From assembly GCF_902499075.1 (NCBI RefSeq), contig NZ_CABVPP010000046.1, forward strand, positions 1 through 61,471: a DNA stretch of 61,471 bases. Reading direction: 5' to 3'. The notes under the pieces were generated by a model, which did no database searches, was not told where the DNA came from, and saw nothing but the letters and a program-made list of their open reading frames with translations. Each line of letters starts with the position of its first letter. Position 1 is the stretch's first letter. Source of the stretch: Burkholderia pseudomultivorans. GTDB lineage: Bacteria > Pseudomonadota > Gammaproteobacteria > Burkholderiales > Burkholderiaceae. This document shows, in pieces, positions 25,694 through 33,870 of the stretch. The translations under genes were made by a program, and so were the position numbers.

Positions 25694-26141
25694 CATCCCT
25701 TCGGCCCGCGTTCGTCGGGCCGCTCCCGTTCGCTATCCCGAGCATTTCCGCCCGCCCGCACGATGCTTGGGCTGCCGCAATGCGCGTGTCACGATCGTCA
25801 GCGATCCTGCGCGGTTGCCTGCGTCGCAGCCGCGCGCCGTCGTCATGCATGTGTAAGACGGCCGGGCCGCAAGGCGTCTGACGACTTCCGACGGTCGCCG
25901 TGCACCAGTAAAAATGTAAAGCTAGGGTTTTCACCGGGAAATGCCGTAAACGCCCGCCGCATAAGCGTTTTCAGGTGTTATGTAACCATTTGGTGAACCT
26001 GCGCGTTGCGTCGATCATACGATGACCGACTGCGCGTGTTGGGAAATAATCGGTAATCCGTCAGAATTGCGCCGGCATGTACTCGCACATGTGTCACAAG
26101 ACCACACCAGAAAAGAATCAATCTTTGAGGACGGAGAATCA
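25694..26141 (+). promoter_or_regulatory. Long upstream region of the second porin gene
   Basis: A 448-nt stretch without a convincing gene. From about 25910 it becomes less GC-rich and holds a short inverted repeat GTTATGTAAC (25977-25986) flanked by GGT/ACC. The porin ribosome binding site (ACGGAGA) lies at its right end. Porin genes usually have long regulated leaders bound by OmpR-type regulators or small RNAs; I see no clear -35/-10 assignment. Confidence 0.4.
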
Positions 26142-27359
26142 ATGAAAAAGCGCGTCGCTGTCGCCATGACGGCAGCCGGCCTTGCGGCCGCTACCGCCGC
26201 CCACGCTCAGAGCAGCGTGACCCTGTACGGTATCGTCGATAACGCCATCGCCTACCAGAACAACTCGTCGGCAACCGGCGCGACCACGGGCGGTCACTCG
26301 AAGGTGCAGATGGCCACCGGCATCTGGGCAGGTAGCCGCTTCGGCCTGAAGGGCAGCGAAGATCTCGGCGGCGGCACGAAGGCGATTTTCCAGTTGGAAG
26401 CCGGCTTCAACGCGAACAACGGTACGTCGCAGTGGTCGGGCGGCATCTTCACGCGTCAGGCGTGGGTCGGGATGACGAACCCGGTCTACGGTACGCTGAC
26501 GGCCGGCCGCCAGTACACCGCGTACTACACGCTGCTGTCGCCGTATAGCCCGACGACCTGGCTGACCGGCTATTACGGCGCGCACCCGGGCGATATCGAC
26601 TCGCTGGATACCAGCTACCGCGCGAACAACTCGCTCGTTTACATGTCGCCGAAGTTCTACGGCTTCACGGTCGGCGGTTCGTACTCGTTCGGCGGCGTGC
26701 CGGGCAGCGTGAACCGCGGCTCGACGTGGAGCGCGGCGATCCAGTACCTGAACGGCCCGGCAGGCGTCGCGGTCGGCTTCCAGCGCATCAACAACTCGAC
26801 GTATGGCGGCGGCGTGTGGGGCGCGAACTCGACAGTCCAGAACGGCCTCGATTCGAGCGGCAACGGTGCGGAACCGGCCGTGTCGTCGATCAACAACGGC
26901 TACCGCTTCGCACAGGCGCAGCAACGCCTGGCCGTGACGGCGGGCTACCAGTTCACGCCGGCGTGGGATATCTCGGTGTCGTACTCGAACGTCCAGTACA
27001 TCCCGGGCGCGAACTCGGGCTTCGCGAACACCGCGATCTTCAATACCGGCGGCGCAGTGCTGCACTGGAAGGCATCGGCGCAGTGGGACTTCGCGGCGGG
27101 CTACTCGTACACGGCGGCAACGCAGTCGAACGGCATCTCGAGTTCGGCCAAGTACCACCAGGTCACGCTGTCGCAGTACTACAGCCTGTCGAAGCGCACG
27201 GGCCTGTACGCGCTTGAGGCTTACCAGCACTCCAGCGGCAACACGATCGGCGGTAACGGCGGCATCATTGCCGCGACGACGTCGATCGGCGACGGCGTGG
27301 GCGCAGGTTCGAAGCAGAACCAGATCGGCGTCGGCGTCGGCCTGATCCACCGCTTCTGA
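26142..27359 (+). CDS. Gram-negative trimeric porin
   Basis: A 405-residue outer-membrane porin. The signal peptide is residues 1-23 (MKKRVAVAMTAAGLAA, cleavage at AHA-Q), the mature start is SSVTLYGIVDNAIAY, and the C-terminus is LIHRF with the terminal Phe needed for outer-membrane assembly. Codon use is strongly biased to a small codon set, and a strong terminator follows, both consistent with a highly expressed porin. It is only moderately similar to the porin at 2469-3551. I chose the ATG at 26142, preceded by GGAGA, over an in-frame start 40 codons upstream. Confidence 0.94.
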   Translation: MKKRVAVAMTAAGLAAATAAHAQSSVTLYGIVDNAIAYQNNSSATGATTGGHSKVQMATGIWAGSRFGLKGSEDLGGGTKAIFQLEAGFNANNGTSQWSGGIFTRQAWVGMTNPVYGTLTAGRQYTAYYTLLSPYSPTTWLTGYYGAHPGDIDSLDTSYRANNSLVYMSPKFYGFTVGGSYSFGGVPGSVNRGSTWSAAIQYLNGPAGVAVGFQRINNSTYGGGVWGANSTVQNGLDSSGNGAEPAVSSINNGYRFAQAQQRLAVTAGYQFTPAWDISVSYSNVQYIPGANSGFANTAIFNTGGAVLHWKASAQWDFAAGYSYTAATQSNGISSSAKYHQVTLSQYYSLSKRTGLYALEAYQHSSGNTIGGNGGIIAATTSIGDGVGAGSKQNQIGVGVGLIHRF

Positions 27360-27404
27360 TGTCGCGCGGCGCGCGAGCGCCGCGTCACTCCTGCGGTATC
27401 GAAG

Positions 27405-27429
27405 AAACCGGCTTTCGGGCCGGTTTTTT
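27405..27429 (+). terminator. Rho-independent terminator of the porin gene
   Basis: A perfect 8-bp stem AAACCGGC / GCCGGTTT with a 6-nt loop is followed by a continuous T-run, 45 nt after the porin stop codon. It also separates the porin from the convergent efflux operon. Confidence 0.9.
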
Positions 27430-27467
27430 CATGGGCGGCGCAGGTCGCGCGCAAACCGTCCCGTCAT

Positions 27468-28970
27468 TCACTGCGACTGCGCGGCATCGTCGATTCCATT
27501 GCCCGCCAGCGCCTGAAACAGCGCCGCCGTATCGGTCAATCGATCGGCCTGCGCGCGCGTGCGGTCGAGCGCCGTCTGCAGTACCTGCCGCTGCGTGTCG
27601 AGCAGGTCGAACGTACTGATTCCGCCCGACGCGTAACGGTTGCCGGCAATTGCGCGGCGCGCCGACGCTTCCTGCGCGGCGATGTCGGTTGCCTGCAGTT
27701 CGGCCGCATCGTGTTCCACCGCGCGCATCGCGTCGGCGACCTGCTGCAGCGCTTGCAGCACCGTGTCTCGATAACTCGCGAATGCCGCGTCGTACGCGGC
27801 CTGCGCCGCGCGTTTCTTCGCGCGCAGCTCGCCGCCATGAAAGAGCGGCTGCGTGAGGCCGAGGCCCACGTTCCAGATATTCAATCCATTCACGATATCG
27901 GCGATGCGCGTGCGTTCCGAGCCGATGCCCGCCGAGATCGAGAAGCGCGGATACAGGTTCGCGGTCGCGACGCCGACGTTCGCGCTCGCCTGATGCAGCA
28001 GCGCTTCCGCCGCACGGATGTCGGGCCGCTCGCGCGCGAGCGTCGACGGCAGCGTGACGGGCAAGGTACGCGGCAACGCGAGTGCATCGAGCGTCAGGTC
28101 CGGCAGGTCGGTCTCGGCGGGCGGCGTGCCGAGCAGGATCGCGAGCCGATGATCGGCCTGCGCGACGCGTGTCGCGAGCGGCGGCAGCGTGGCCTGCATT
28201 TGCGCAAGCAGCGTGCGCTGCGCATGGACATCGGCCTGCGAAACGCCGCCTGCCGCGGCGCGCGCGTCGACGATGCGCAGCTGCTGCGCCTGCGCAGCGA
28301 TGAGCTGGCGCGTGAGTGCGATCTGCCGGGCCAGCGAAGCGCGCAGGATCGCGGTCGCGACGACATTGCCGGCGAGCGTCAGGCGCGCGGCATCGACCGT
28401 ATACGATTGGTAGTCGACCTGCGCGAGCAGTGCTTCGAGCGCACGCCGGTTGCCGCCGAACACGTCGAGCGCGTACGACACGTTCACCGACGCGTCGTAC
28501 AGCGTAAACGGCCCCGGATTGGGCACGCTGGCGGGCAGGCCGAACGCGGCGACATCGACTTTCTCGCGCGTCGCGGACAGGTTCGCGTCGACGCGCGGCA
28601 GCATCGTCGCGCCGGCTTCGGCGACGTAGTTCTGCCGCGCTTCGTCGAGCCGCGCGCGGGCTTCGGCAAGCGTCGGGCTGTTGCGCCATGCGGTATCGAC
28701 GAGCCGGTTCAGCGGCTCGGAGCCGAACGCCGTCCACCAGCGCGTGAGTGCATGCGCGCTCGGCGCGAACGTCTGCGCGTCGCCGGCCGGGCCGCCAGCG
28801 GCTGCGGTCGCCGGCGGCGGCGCGCCGCGCGTGTAGCGTTGCGTCGCCGGTGCGTCCGGCGTGTAGAAATCCGGACCGACCGCGCATCCGGCCAGCAGCG
28901 ACGCGGCCGCGAGCGATGCAATGGCGGTCGCGCGAGCGGCGGCGGGCAGGCGGAGCGGGGCGGGCCTCAT
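27468..28970 (-). CDS. Outer-membrane efflux lipoprotein, NodT family (TolC-like)
   Basis: A 500-residue outer-membrane channel component. The lipobox LLAGC precedes the mature Cys, followed by the family start AVGPDFYTPDAP. Two repeated OEP halves carry the typical WWTAFG, FGGNRRALEALLAQV and GGISTFDLLDTQRQVLQT segments. It should form the trimeric exit duct for the ABC exporter encoded directly upstream. Its ATG at 28970 lies 9 nt after the stop of the permease gene, so it is the last gene of the TetR-led operon. A porin terminator lies just beyond its 3' end. Confidence 0.92.
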   Translation of the reverse strand: MRPAPLRLPAAARATAIASLAAASLLAGCAVGPDFYTPDAPATQRYTRGAPPPATAAAGGPAGDAQTFAPSAHALTRWWTAFGSEPLNRLVDTAWRNSPTLAEARARLDEARQNYVAEAGATMLPRVDANLSATREKVDVAAFGLPASVPNPGPFTLYDASVNVSYALDVFGGNRRALEALLAQVDYQSYTVDAARLTLAGNVVATAILRASLARQIALTRQLIAAQAQQLRIVDARAAAGGVSQADVHAQRTLLAQMQATLPPLATRVAQADHRLAILLGTPPAETDLPDLTLDALALPRTLPVTLPSTLARERPDIRAAEALLHQASANVGVATANLYPRFSISAGIGSERTRIADIVNGLNIWNVGLGLTQPLFHGGELRAKKRAAQAAYDAAFASYRDTVLQALQQVADAMRAVEHDAAELQATDIAAQEASARRAIAGNRYASGGISTFDLLDTQRQVLQTALDRTRAQADRLTDTAALFQALAGNGIDDAAQSQ

Positions 28971-28979
28971 CGCGCGGTC

Positions 28980-30134
28980 CTAATCGAGCGTGCGCCGGTA
29001 GAAGCGCAGCGCGACGCCCATCACGACGACGGTGAACAACGCGACCGGCCATACGGACGGCCACAGGTCGGCCCAGCCGTCGCCCTTCAGCAGGATGCCG
29101 CGCACGAGGCGGTTGAAGTAGGTGAGCGGCAGCAGGTTGCCGATGAAGCGCGCCCACGCCGGCATCCCCGCGAACGGGAACATGAAGCCCGACAGCAGGA
29201 TGTTCGGCAGGAAGTAGAACACCGCGAGCTGCATCGCCTGCAACTGGTTCTGCGCGAGCGACGACAGCGTGATGCCGACCGTCAGGTTCGCGGCGATGAA
29301 CAGCAGTGCGGCCAGGTAGATCGCGAACAGGCTGCCGACGAACGGCACCTCGAACACGAACCGCGCAGCCGCGAGAATGATCGACACCTGGATCAGCCCG
29401 ATGAACACGTACGGGACGATCTTGCCCGTCATCACCTCGATCGGCCGCACCGGCGTCGCGAGCAGGTTCTCCATCGTGCCGCGCTCGCGTTCGCGCGTGA
29501 TCGCGAGGCCCGTCATCATCACCATCGTCATCGTCAGGATCACGCCCATCAGACCCGGCACGACGTTGTACTGCGTGATGCCTTCGGGGTTGTACAGCCG
29601 GTGCAGCTCGACGTCGAACGCCGGCGGGCGGCCGTTCAGGTGCGCGAGCGGGCCGGTCAGGTCCTTGTCGGCGACGGGCTGCACGAGGCCCGCCAGCGCG
29701 CCGAGCGCGGACGCGGTCGCGACCGGATCGGTCGCGTCGGCCTCGACCAGCAGCGACGGACGCTCGCCGCGCAGCAGCCGGCGCGAGAAATCGGCCGGCA
29801 CGTTCAGCACGAACAGCACGTCGCCGCGCGCGAGCGCGTCGCGGCCGGCCGCTTCGTCGGGCAGCGTCTCGACGATGTCGAAGTACGCGGAGTTGCGCAT
29901 TGCGGCGATGAAGCTGCGCGCAAACGGGCTCGGATCGGCGACGATCACCGCGGTCGGCAGATGCTTCGGATCGGTGTTGATCGCGAAGCCGAACAGCGCG
30001 AGCTGGATGATCGGCACGCCGACGATCATCGCGAAGGTCACGCGGTCGCGGCGCAGCTGCAGGAATTCCTTCAGCACGATGCTCCACCAGCGGGCGACCG
30101 AGAACGAGCCGTGCAGGCGCGCCCACGTGCTCAT
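28980..30134 (-). CDS. ABC-2 type export permease (YhhJ/YbhR-like)
   Basis: A 384-residue inner-membrane permease. One N-terminal helix is followed by a large periplasmic domain (about 50-180) and five C-terminal helices. The ABC-2 signature is seen in GLAITRERERGTMENLLATPVR and NILLSGFMFPFAGMP. It exports hydrophobic or amphipathic compounds together with the ATPase, the HlyD protein and the outer-membrane channel. The ATG at 30134 overlaps the ATPase stop by 4 nt (ATGA). Substrate unknown. Confidence 0.92.
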   Translation of the reverse strand: MSTWARLHGSFSVARWWSIVLKEFLQLRRDRVTFAMIVGVPIIQLALFGFAINTDPKHLPTAVIVADPSPFARSFIAAMRNSAYFDIVETLPDEAAGRDALARGDVLFVLNVPADFSRRLLRGERPSLLVEADATDPVATASALGALAGLVQPVADKDLTGPLAHLNGRPPAFDVELHRLYNPEGITQYNVVPGLMGVILTMTMVMMTGLAITRERERGTMENLLATPVRPIEVMTGKIVPYVFIGLIQVSIILAAARFVFEVPFVGSLFAIYLAALLFIAANLTVGITLSSLAQNQLQAMQLAVFYFLPNILLSGFMFPFAGMPAWARFIGNLLPLTYFNRLVRGILLKGDGWADLWPSVWPVALFTVVVMGVALRFYRRTLD

Positions 30135-31078
30135 GACGATGCTCCGCCGGCCGGGCCGGCTGCGCGGCTCATCATGTAGATGAACACGTCTTCGAGCCCG
30201 GTGTCGATCGGCGCGATGCGCAGCGACGGGTCGCGCGCGACCTGCGCGAGCGTCGCGTCGAGTGCGGCCTGATCGTGGCCGCTGACGTGCAGCGCGGAAC
30301 CGAACACGACGGTCTGGTCGACGCCCGGCATCGCGTGCAGCCGCGCGGACAGTTCGGCCAGGCGTTCGCCGGTGATCGCGCGGGTCGACAAGCGCTGCGA
30401 CGCGACGATCTCGGCCGACGTGCCCTGCGCGAGTAGTTCGCCATAGGCGATATACGCGAGCTTGTGGCAGCGCTCGGCCTCGTCCATGTAGTGCGTGCTG
30501 ACGAGCACCGAGATGCCTTGCGCGGCGAGCCGGTGCAGTTCCTCCCAGAAGTCGCGGCGCGCGGCCGGATCGACGCCCGCGGTCGGTTCGTCGAGCAGCA
30601 GCAGTTCGGGCTCGTGCAGCATGCACGCGGCGAGCGCGAGGCGCTGCTTCCAGCCGCCCGACAGCGAGCCCGTCAGCTGGTCGGCGCGGCTTGCGAGGCC
30701 GAGCCCGTCGAGCGCGCGCGCGACGACCGCCTGGCGGTCGGCCATCCCGTACACGCGCGCGACGAAGTCGAGATTCTCGCGGATCGACAGGTCTTCCCAG
30801 TACGAGAAGCGCTGCGTCATGTAGCCGACGCGGCGCTTGATCTGCGCGCTGTCGCGCACGATGTCGTAGCCGAGGCAGGTGCCGCTGCCCGAGTCGGGCG
30901 TCAGCAGCCCGCACATCATCCGGATCGACGTGGTCTTGCCGCTGCCGTTCGGCCCGAGAAAGCCGAAGATCTCGCCGCGCGCGACGCGCAGCGACACGTC
31001 CTTCACGACGTGCTTGTCGCCGAAGCGCTTGTTCAGGCGCTCGACGTCGATCGCATACGGGGCTTGCGGCGCGCTCAC
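30131..31078 (-). CDS. ABC exporter ATP-binding protein (YbhF/CcmA-like)
   Basis: A 315-residue ATPase. Walker A GPNGSGKTT is near residue 42, Q-loop MTQRFSYWEDL, signature LSGGWKQRL, Walker B LLLLDEPTAGVDP and H-loop STHYMDEAE are all present. The last 80 residues form an accessory regulatory domain. It has a single nucleotide-binding domain, unlike E. coli YbhF and YhiH, which are often fused doubles. The start is GTG at 31078, overlapping the HlyD gene's TGA by 4 nt (GTGA); no ATG is available at the right place. Confidence 0.92.
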   Translation of the reverse strand: MSAPQAPYAIDVERLNKRFGDKHVVKDVSLRVARGEIFGFLGPNGSGKTTSIRMMCGLLTPDSGSGTCLGYDIVRDSAQIKRRVGYMTQRFSYWEDLSIRENLDFVARVYGMADRQAVVARALDGLGLASRADQLTGSLSGGWKQRLALAACMLHEPELLLLDEPTAGVDPAARRDFWEELHRLAAQGISVLVSTHYMDEAERCHKLAYIAYGELLAQGTSAEIVASQRLSTRAITGERLAELSARLHAMPGVDQTVVFGSALHVSGHDQAALDATLAQVARDPSLRIAPIDTGLEDVFIYMMSRAAGPAGGASS

Positions 31079-32040
31079 GGCACCCTCACGGCGACGGGCT
31101 GGCCCGGATGCAGCTTCGGCGCGTCCGCGACGGCCGGGTGCGCCTCGATCATGAACACGAGCTTGGTCCGGCTCTCGTTGCTGTAGATCACGGGCGGCGT
31201 GTATTCGGCCTGGTTCGATACATAGGTGATGCGCGCGGGCACGTCGGCCGCGCAGCCGTCGCAGTGGATCATGACCGCGCGGCCCGGCGCGAGCGAGCCG
31301 ACGGCGGCCTCCGGCACGAAGAAGCGCACCTTCAGGTTCTGCGGCGGCAGCATCTGCACGACCGGATTGCCGGCCTGCACCCATTCGCCGACGCGGTACA
31401 GCGTGTCCTGGATGCGTCCGGCCGCCGGCGCGGCGACGCGCTTCTGATCGAGTTTCCATTGCGCTTCGGCGACGGCCGCCTGGGCGGCGTCGACCTGCGC
31501 GGCCTGGGCGGCGACCTGCTGCGCGCGACCCGGCAGGCGCGCGACGTCGACCTGGTTCTGCAACTCGCGCACTTGCGCGGCGGTGGTTTGCGCGGACGTG
31601 CGCGAATCGTCGAGCTGCTGCTTCGAGATGCCGCCCGCCGCGTACTGGCGCTCGTCGCGCGCGAGCTGGGCGGCGGCCCGCGACGCCTGCGCGGCGGCCT
31701 GCGCGAGCTGCGCCTTCGTCACGTTGACCTCGGGCGGCCGCTTGCCGGTGCGCAGGTCGGCCAGCTGCGCGCGTGCCGCGTCGAGCTGGTGCTGCGCCTG
31801 CTGCAGCGCGGCCGTCTCGCTGACGGCCTCGAGCGAGAACGCGGGCGCGCCGGCCGCGACCGTCTGGCCGCGCGCGACCGACAGCTGCGTCAGCGTGCCC
31901 GACTGCGACGACGACAGGTACACGAACTCGCCCTCGACATAGCCCTGGTAGGTCGGCGTGCGGTCGGCCGGTTTGCCGCAGCCGGCGAGCAGCGCGACGA
32001 CCGCGACCAGCGCGGGCGGCAACGCGCGCGCCGCGTTCAC
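31075..32040 (-). CDS. HlyD-family periplasmic adaptor lipoprotein
   Basis: A 321-residue membrane-fusion protein. A lipobox (ALLAGCGKP) near residue 20 anchors it to the inner membrane. A first lipoyl half (YLSSSQSGTLTQLSVARGQ) is followed by a long Ala/Gln-rich coiled-coil hairpin (about 75-190), the second lipoyl half (KRVAAPAAGRIQDTLYRVGE) and a beta-barrel. It links the ABC permease to the outer-membrane channel. The start is GTG at 32040, whose GTGA overlaps the TetR gene's stop by 4 nt. Confidence 0.9.
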   Translation of the reverse strand: MNAARALPPALVAVVALLAGCGKPADRTPTYQGYVEGEFVYLSSSQSGTLTQLSVARGQTVAAGAPAFSLEAVSETAALQQAQHQLDAARAQLADLRTGKRPPEVNVTKAQLAQAAAQASRAAAQLARDERQYAAGGISKQQLDDSRTSAQTTAAQVRELQNQVDVARLPGRAQQVAAQAAQVDAAQAAVAEAQWKLDQKRVAAPAAGRIQDTLYRVGEWVQAGNPVVQMLPPQNLKVRFFVPEAAVGSLAPGRAVMIHCDGCAADVPARITYVSNQAEYTPPVIYSNESRTKLVFMIEAHPAVADAPKLHPGQPVAVRVP

Positions 32041-32735
32041 GATGGCCTCCGCGGCGTGCGTGCCCGCGCGCGGGGCTTGGCGGCGGGCGGCTGCATCCCG
32101 GTGCCGAGCAGCGCGCGGACATGGCGGTGCAGCACGTCGCGGTCGATCGGCGGAAGCCCGCGTGCGCTTTGCCACAGCTTCGCGGTCGCGAGCGGCAGCA
32201 TCACGAGCGCGATGATCGAATGGAACAGGAAGGCCGGTTCGAGCGCCGGGTTCAGCGTGCCGGCCTGCTGCGCGGCGCGCACGCGCTCGGCGAACCGCCC
32301 GACATGGTCGAGCGGAATGCGCCTGAGCATCCGTTCGCGCAGCATCCCGCCTTCGTGCACGATCTCGCGCAGCCAGATCGACGGCAGCCACGGCATCCGG
32401 TGCGTCACGTCGAAGAAGCGGTCGACGAGTTCGGCGACGAGCGCGAACGGATCGTCGTCGATGCGCCGGTCGGTCGGCCGCCACACGAATGCGATCGCCT
32501 GGGCGAGCCGTTCCTCGACGATCGCATCGAGCAGTTGTTCGCGGTTCGTGAAGTAGTAGTGGACCATCGCCGAGGTGACGCCCGCGGCCGCGGCGATCTG
32601 CGCGACCGTGGTGGCCGCGATGCCGCGTTCGGCAAACAGCGCGATCGCGACGTCGAGCATGTGGTCGCGCAAGTCGAAATCGTCCACCGACGGGCGGCGC
32701 CCGCGCGGCTTGGTGACGGTGGGTTTCACGCTCAT
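32037..32735 (-). CDS. TetR-family repressor of the ABC export operon
   Basis: A 232-residue regulator. The N-terminal helix-turn-helix is AATTVAQIAAAAGVTSAMVH with the usual YYFTNREQLLDAI continuation; the remainder is a helical ligand-binding and dimerisation domain, with a basic C-terminal tail (PRARARTPRRPS). I chose the ATG at 32735 (MSVKPTV). It is the first gene of a five-gene operon joined by 4-nt overlaps, so it is probably an autorepressor released by a substrate of the pump. A palindrome that could be its operator lies just upstream. Confidence 0.92.
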   Translation of the reverse strand: MSVKPTVTKPRGRRPSVDDFDLRDHMLDVAIALFAERGIAATTVAQIAAAAGVTSAMVHYYFTNREQLLDAIVEERLAQAIAFVWRPTDRRIDDDPFALVAELVDRFFDVTHRMPWLPSIWLREIVHEGGMLRERMLRRIPLDHVGRFAERVRAAQQAGTLNPALEPAFLFHSIIALVMLPLATAKLWQSARGLPPIDRDVLHRHVRALLGTGMQPPAAKPRARARTPRRPS

Positions 32736-32745
32736 GCAGACCACA

Positions 32746-32761
32746 CTAATTGATGAGTTAG
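32746..32761. promoter_or_regulatory. Candidate TetR operator
   Basis: CTAAT TGATGA GTTAG, a near-perfect inverted repeat (4 of 5 arm positions pair), lies 10-26 nt upstream of the TetR start codon in a locally AT-rich stretch (TTAGTTAATTT follows). Its position over the promoter of the efflux operon fits an autoregulatory operator. Confidence 0.45.
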
Positions 32762-32904
32762 TTAATTTCAAGGAAGGGTTTTCGCCGGGATTGATCGAGA
32801 TCAGCAAAGCGGCGAAAGGAGGCGGGCGCGGACGTGGCAAGGCCCGGCATGGAGGCAGCGGCTCAAGCGTGCGAACCGCACCGGTCCGCACGCGCGGCGC
32901 GACG

Positions 32905-33327
32905 TTACGGGTCGATCGGCGACTTCAGCGGGGCGTGCTCGCCGGTCAGCCCGAACACGACGAGCTGCGCGGGCTCGGTCGCGCTCGCGTTGCGCGATAC
33001 CCGATGGCGCGAGCCGGGTGGCTCGTACCAGCCTTCGCCGGCGCGGTAGCGGCGCAGCGGGCCGTCGTCGACCTGCGACAGCACTTCGCCTTTCGACACG
33101 ACCGCGAACACGGAGCCGAGATGCCGGTGCGGCTCGGATGCCTGGCCCGGCGCGTAGTCGACGGTCGCGACGACGACCAGCTTGCCGGGCGCCTCGGGCA
33201 CCGGCTGCCGCATGATCGCGTGCAAGGCATCGGCCGCGTCGTGCGCGTGCGCGCCGGCCGGCAGCAGCGCGGCGCCGAGCGACAGCGCCGTGCAAAGGGC
33301 CGTGCGCCGGAGCAGGGAGCGGGTCAT
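32905..33327 (-). CDS. Secreted cupin-domain protein
   Basis: A 140-residue protein with a signal peptide (about 1-28, ending AHAHD) and a single cupin barrel. Metal-ligand histidines are in EPHRHLGS and the second motif ends in GSRHRVSRNAS. It would be periplasmic. The function of such small exported cupins is not established; some bind or isomerise small molecules. Its ATG at 33327 lies 11 nt downstream of the AhpD-like gene stop, so the two are probably co-transcribed. Confidence 0.85.
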   Translation of the reverse strand: MTRSLLRRTALCTALSLGAALLPAGAHAHDAADALHAIMRQPVPEAPGKLVVVATVDYAPGQASEPHRHLGSVFAVVSKGEVLSQVDDGPLRRYRAGEGWYEPPGSRHRVSRNASATEPAQLVVFGLTGEHAPLKSPIDP

Positions 33328-33337
33328 CGTCGCCGCC

Positions 33338-33775
33338 TTACTCGGGCATCTTGCGGAACGCGATCGCGAAGCGGTTCCACGAGTTGATGGTGCCGATCAG
33401 CAGCGACAGGTCGAACAGCTCCTCGTCGCTGAAGTGCGGCTTCACGGCTTCCCAGACGGCGTCGGGCACGTGGTTGTCGGCGATCAGCGTCAGCGCCTCG
33501 GTCCACTCCAGCGCCGCGCGTTCGCGTGCGGTGAAGAACGGCGTTTCGCGCCACGCGACGATGGTCGCGAGACGGCGATCGGTTTCGCCGCCGTTGCGTG
33601 CGTCGGTCGTGTGCATGTCGACGCAGAACGCGCAGCCGTTGAGTTGCGATGCGCGCAGGCGGACGAGTTCCGCGAGCGGCTTTTCGATCGAGCTCTTCGC
33701 GAGAAAGTCCTCGGCAGTGCGCATCACCTTGATGGCGTTCGGGCTGGCGGCATAGAAGTTCAGGCGCGGTTGCAT
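33338..33775 (-). CDS. AhpD-like carboxymuconolactone decarboxylase family protein
   Basis: A 145-residue protein with the alkylhydroperoxidase CxxC active site in NGCAFCVDMHT, including the downstream histidine, and the conserved EALTLIAD segment. Such proteins act as small peroxidase or thiol-redox partners in the cytosol. It is the first gene of a two-gene unit with the secreted cupin and is followed upstream, on the same strand, by a MocR regulator 95 nt away. MocR-type regulators sometimes control AhpD-like genes, but here they are not divergent. Confidence 0.88.
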   Translation of the reverse strand: MQPRLNFYAASPNAIKVMRTAEDFLAKSSIEKPLAELVRLRASQLNGCAFCVDMHTTDARNGGETDRRLATIVAWRETPFFTARERAALEWTEALTLIADNHVPDAVWEAVKPHFSDEELFDLSLLIGTINSWNRFAIAFRKMPE

Positions 33776-33870
33776 GGCAGGTCCTCTGTCGGTGGATGCG
33801 CCCCGGGGGCGCGACAGGACCTACTTTAAGCATTCGATTGGCCTTTCAGAATGGCCAATTTTCTGAAAAT

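Noticed and set aside
27711-30179. An 822-codon open frame on the plus strand opposite the efflux genes
   Set aside because: Arg/Val/Glu/Gln-rich shadow of the ABC-2 permease and NodT genes, with no ribosome binding site and no domain.
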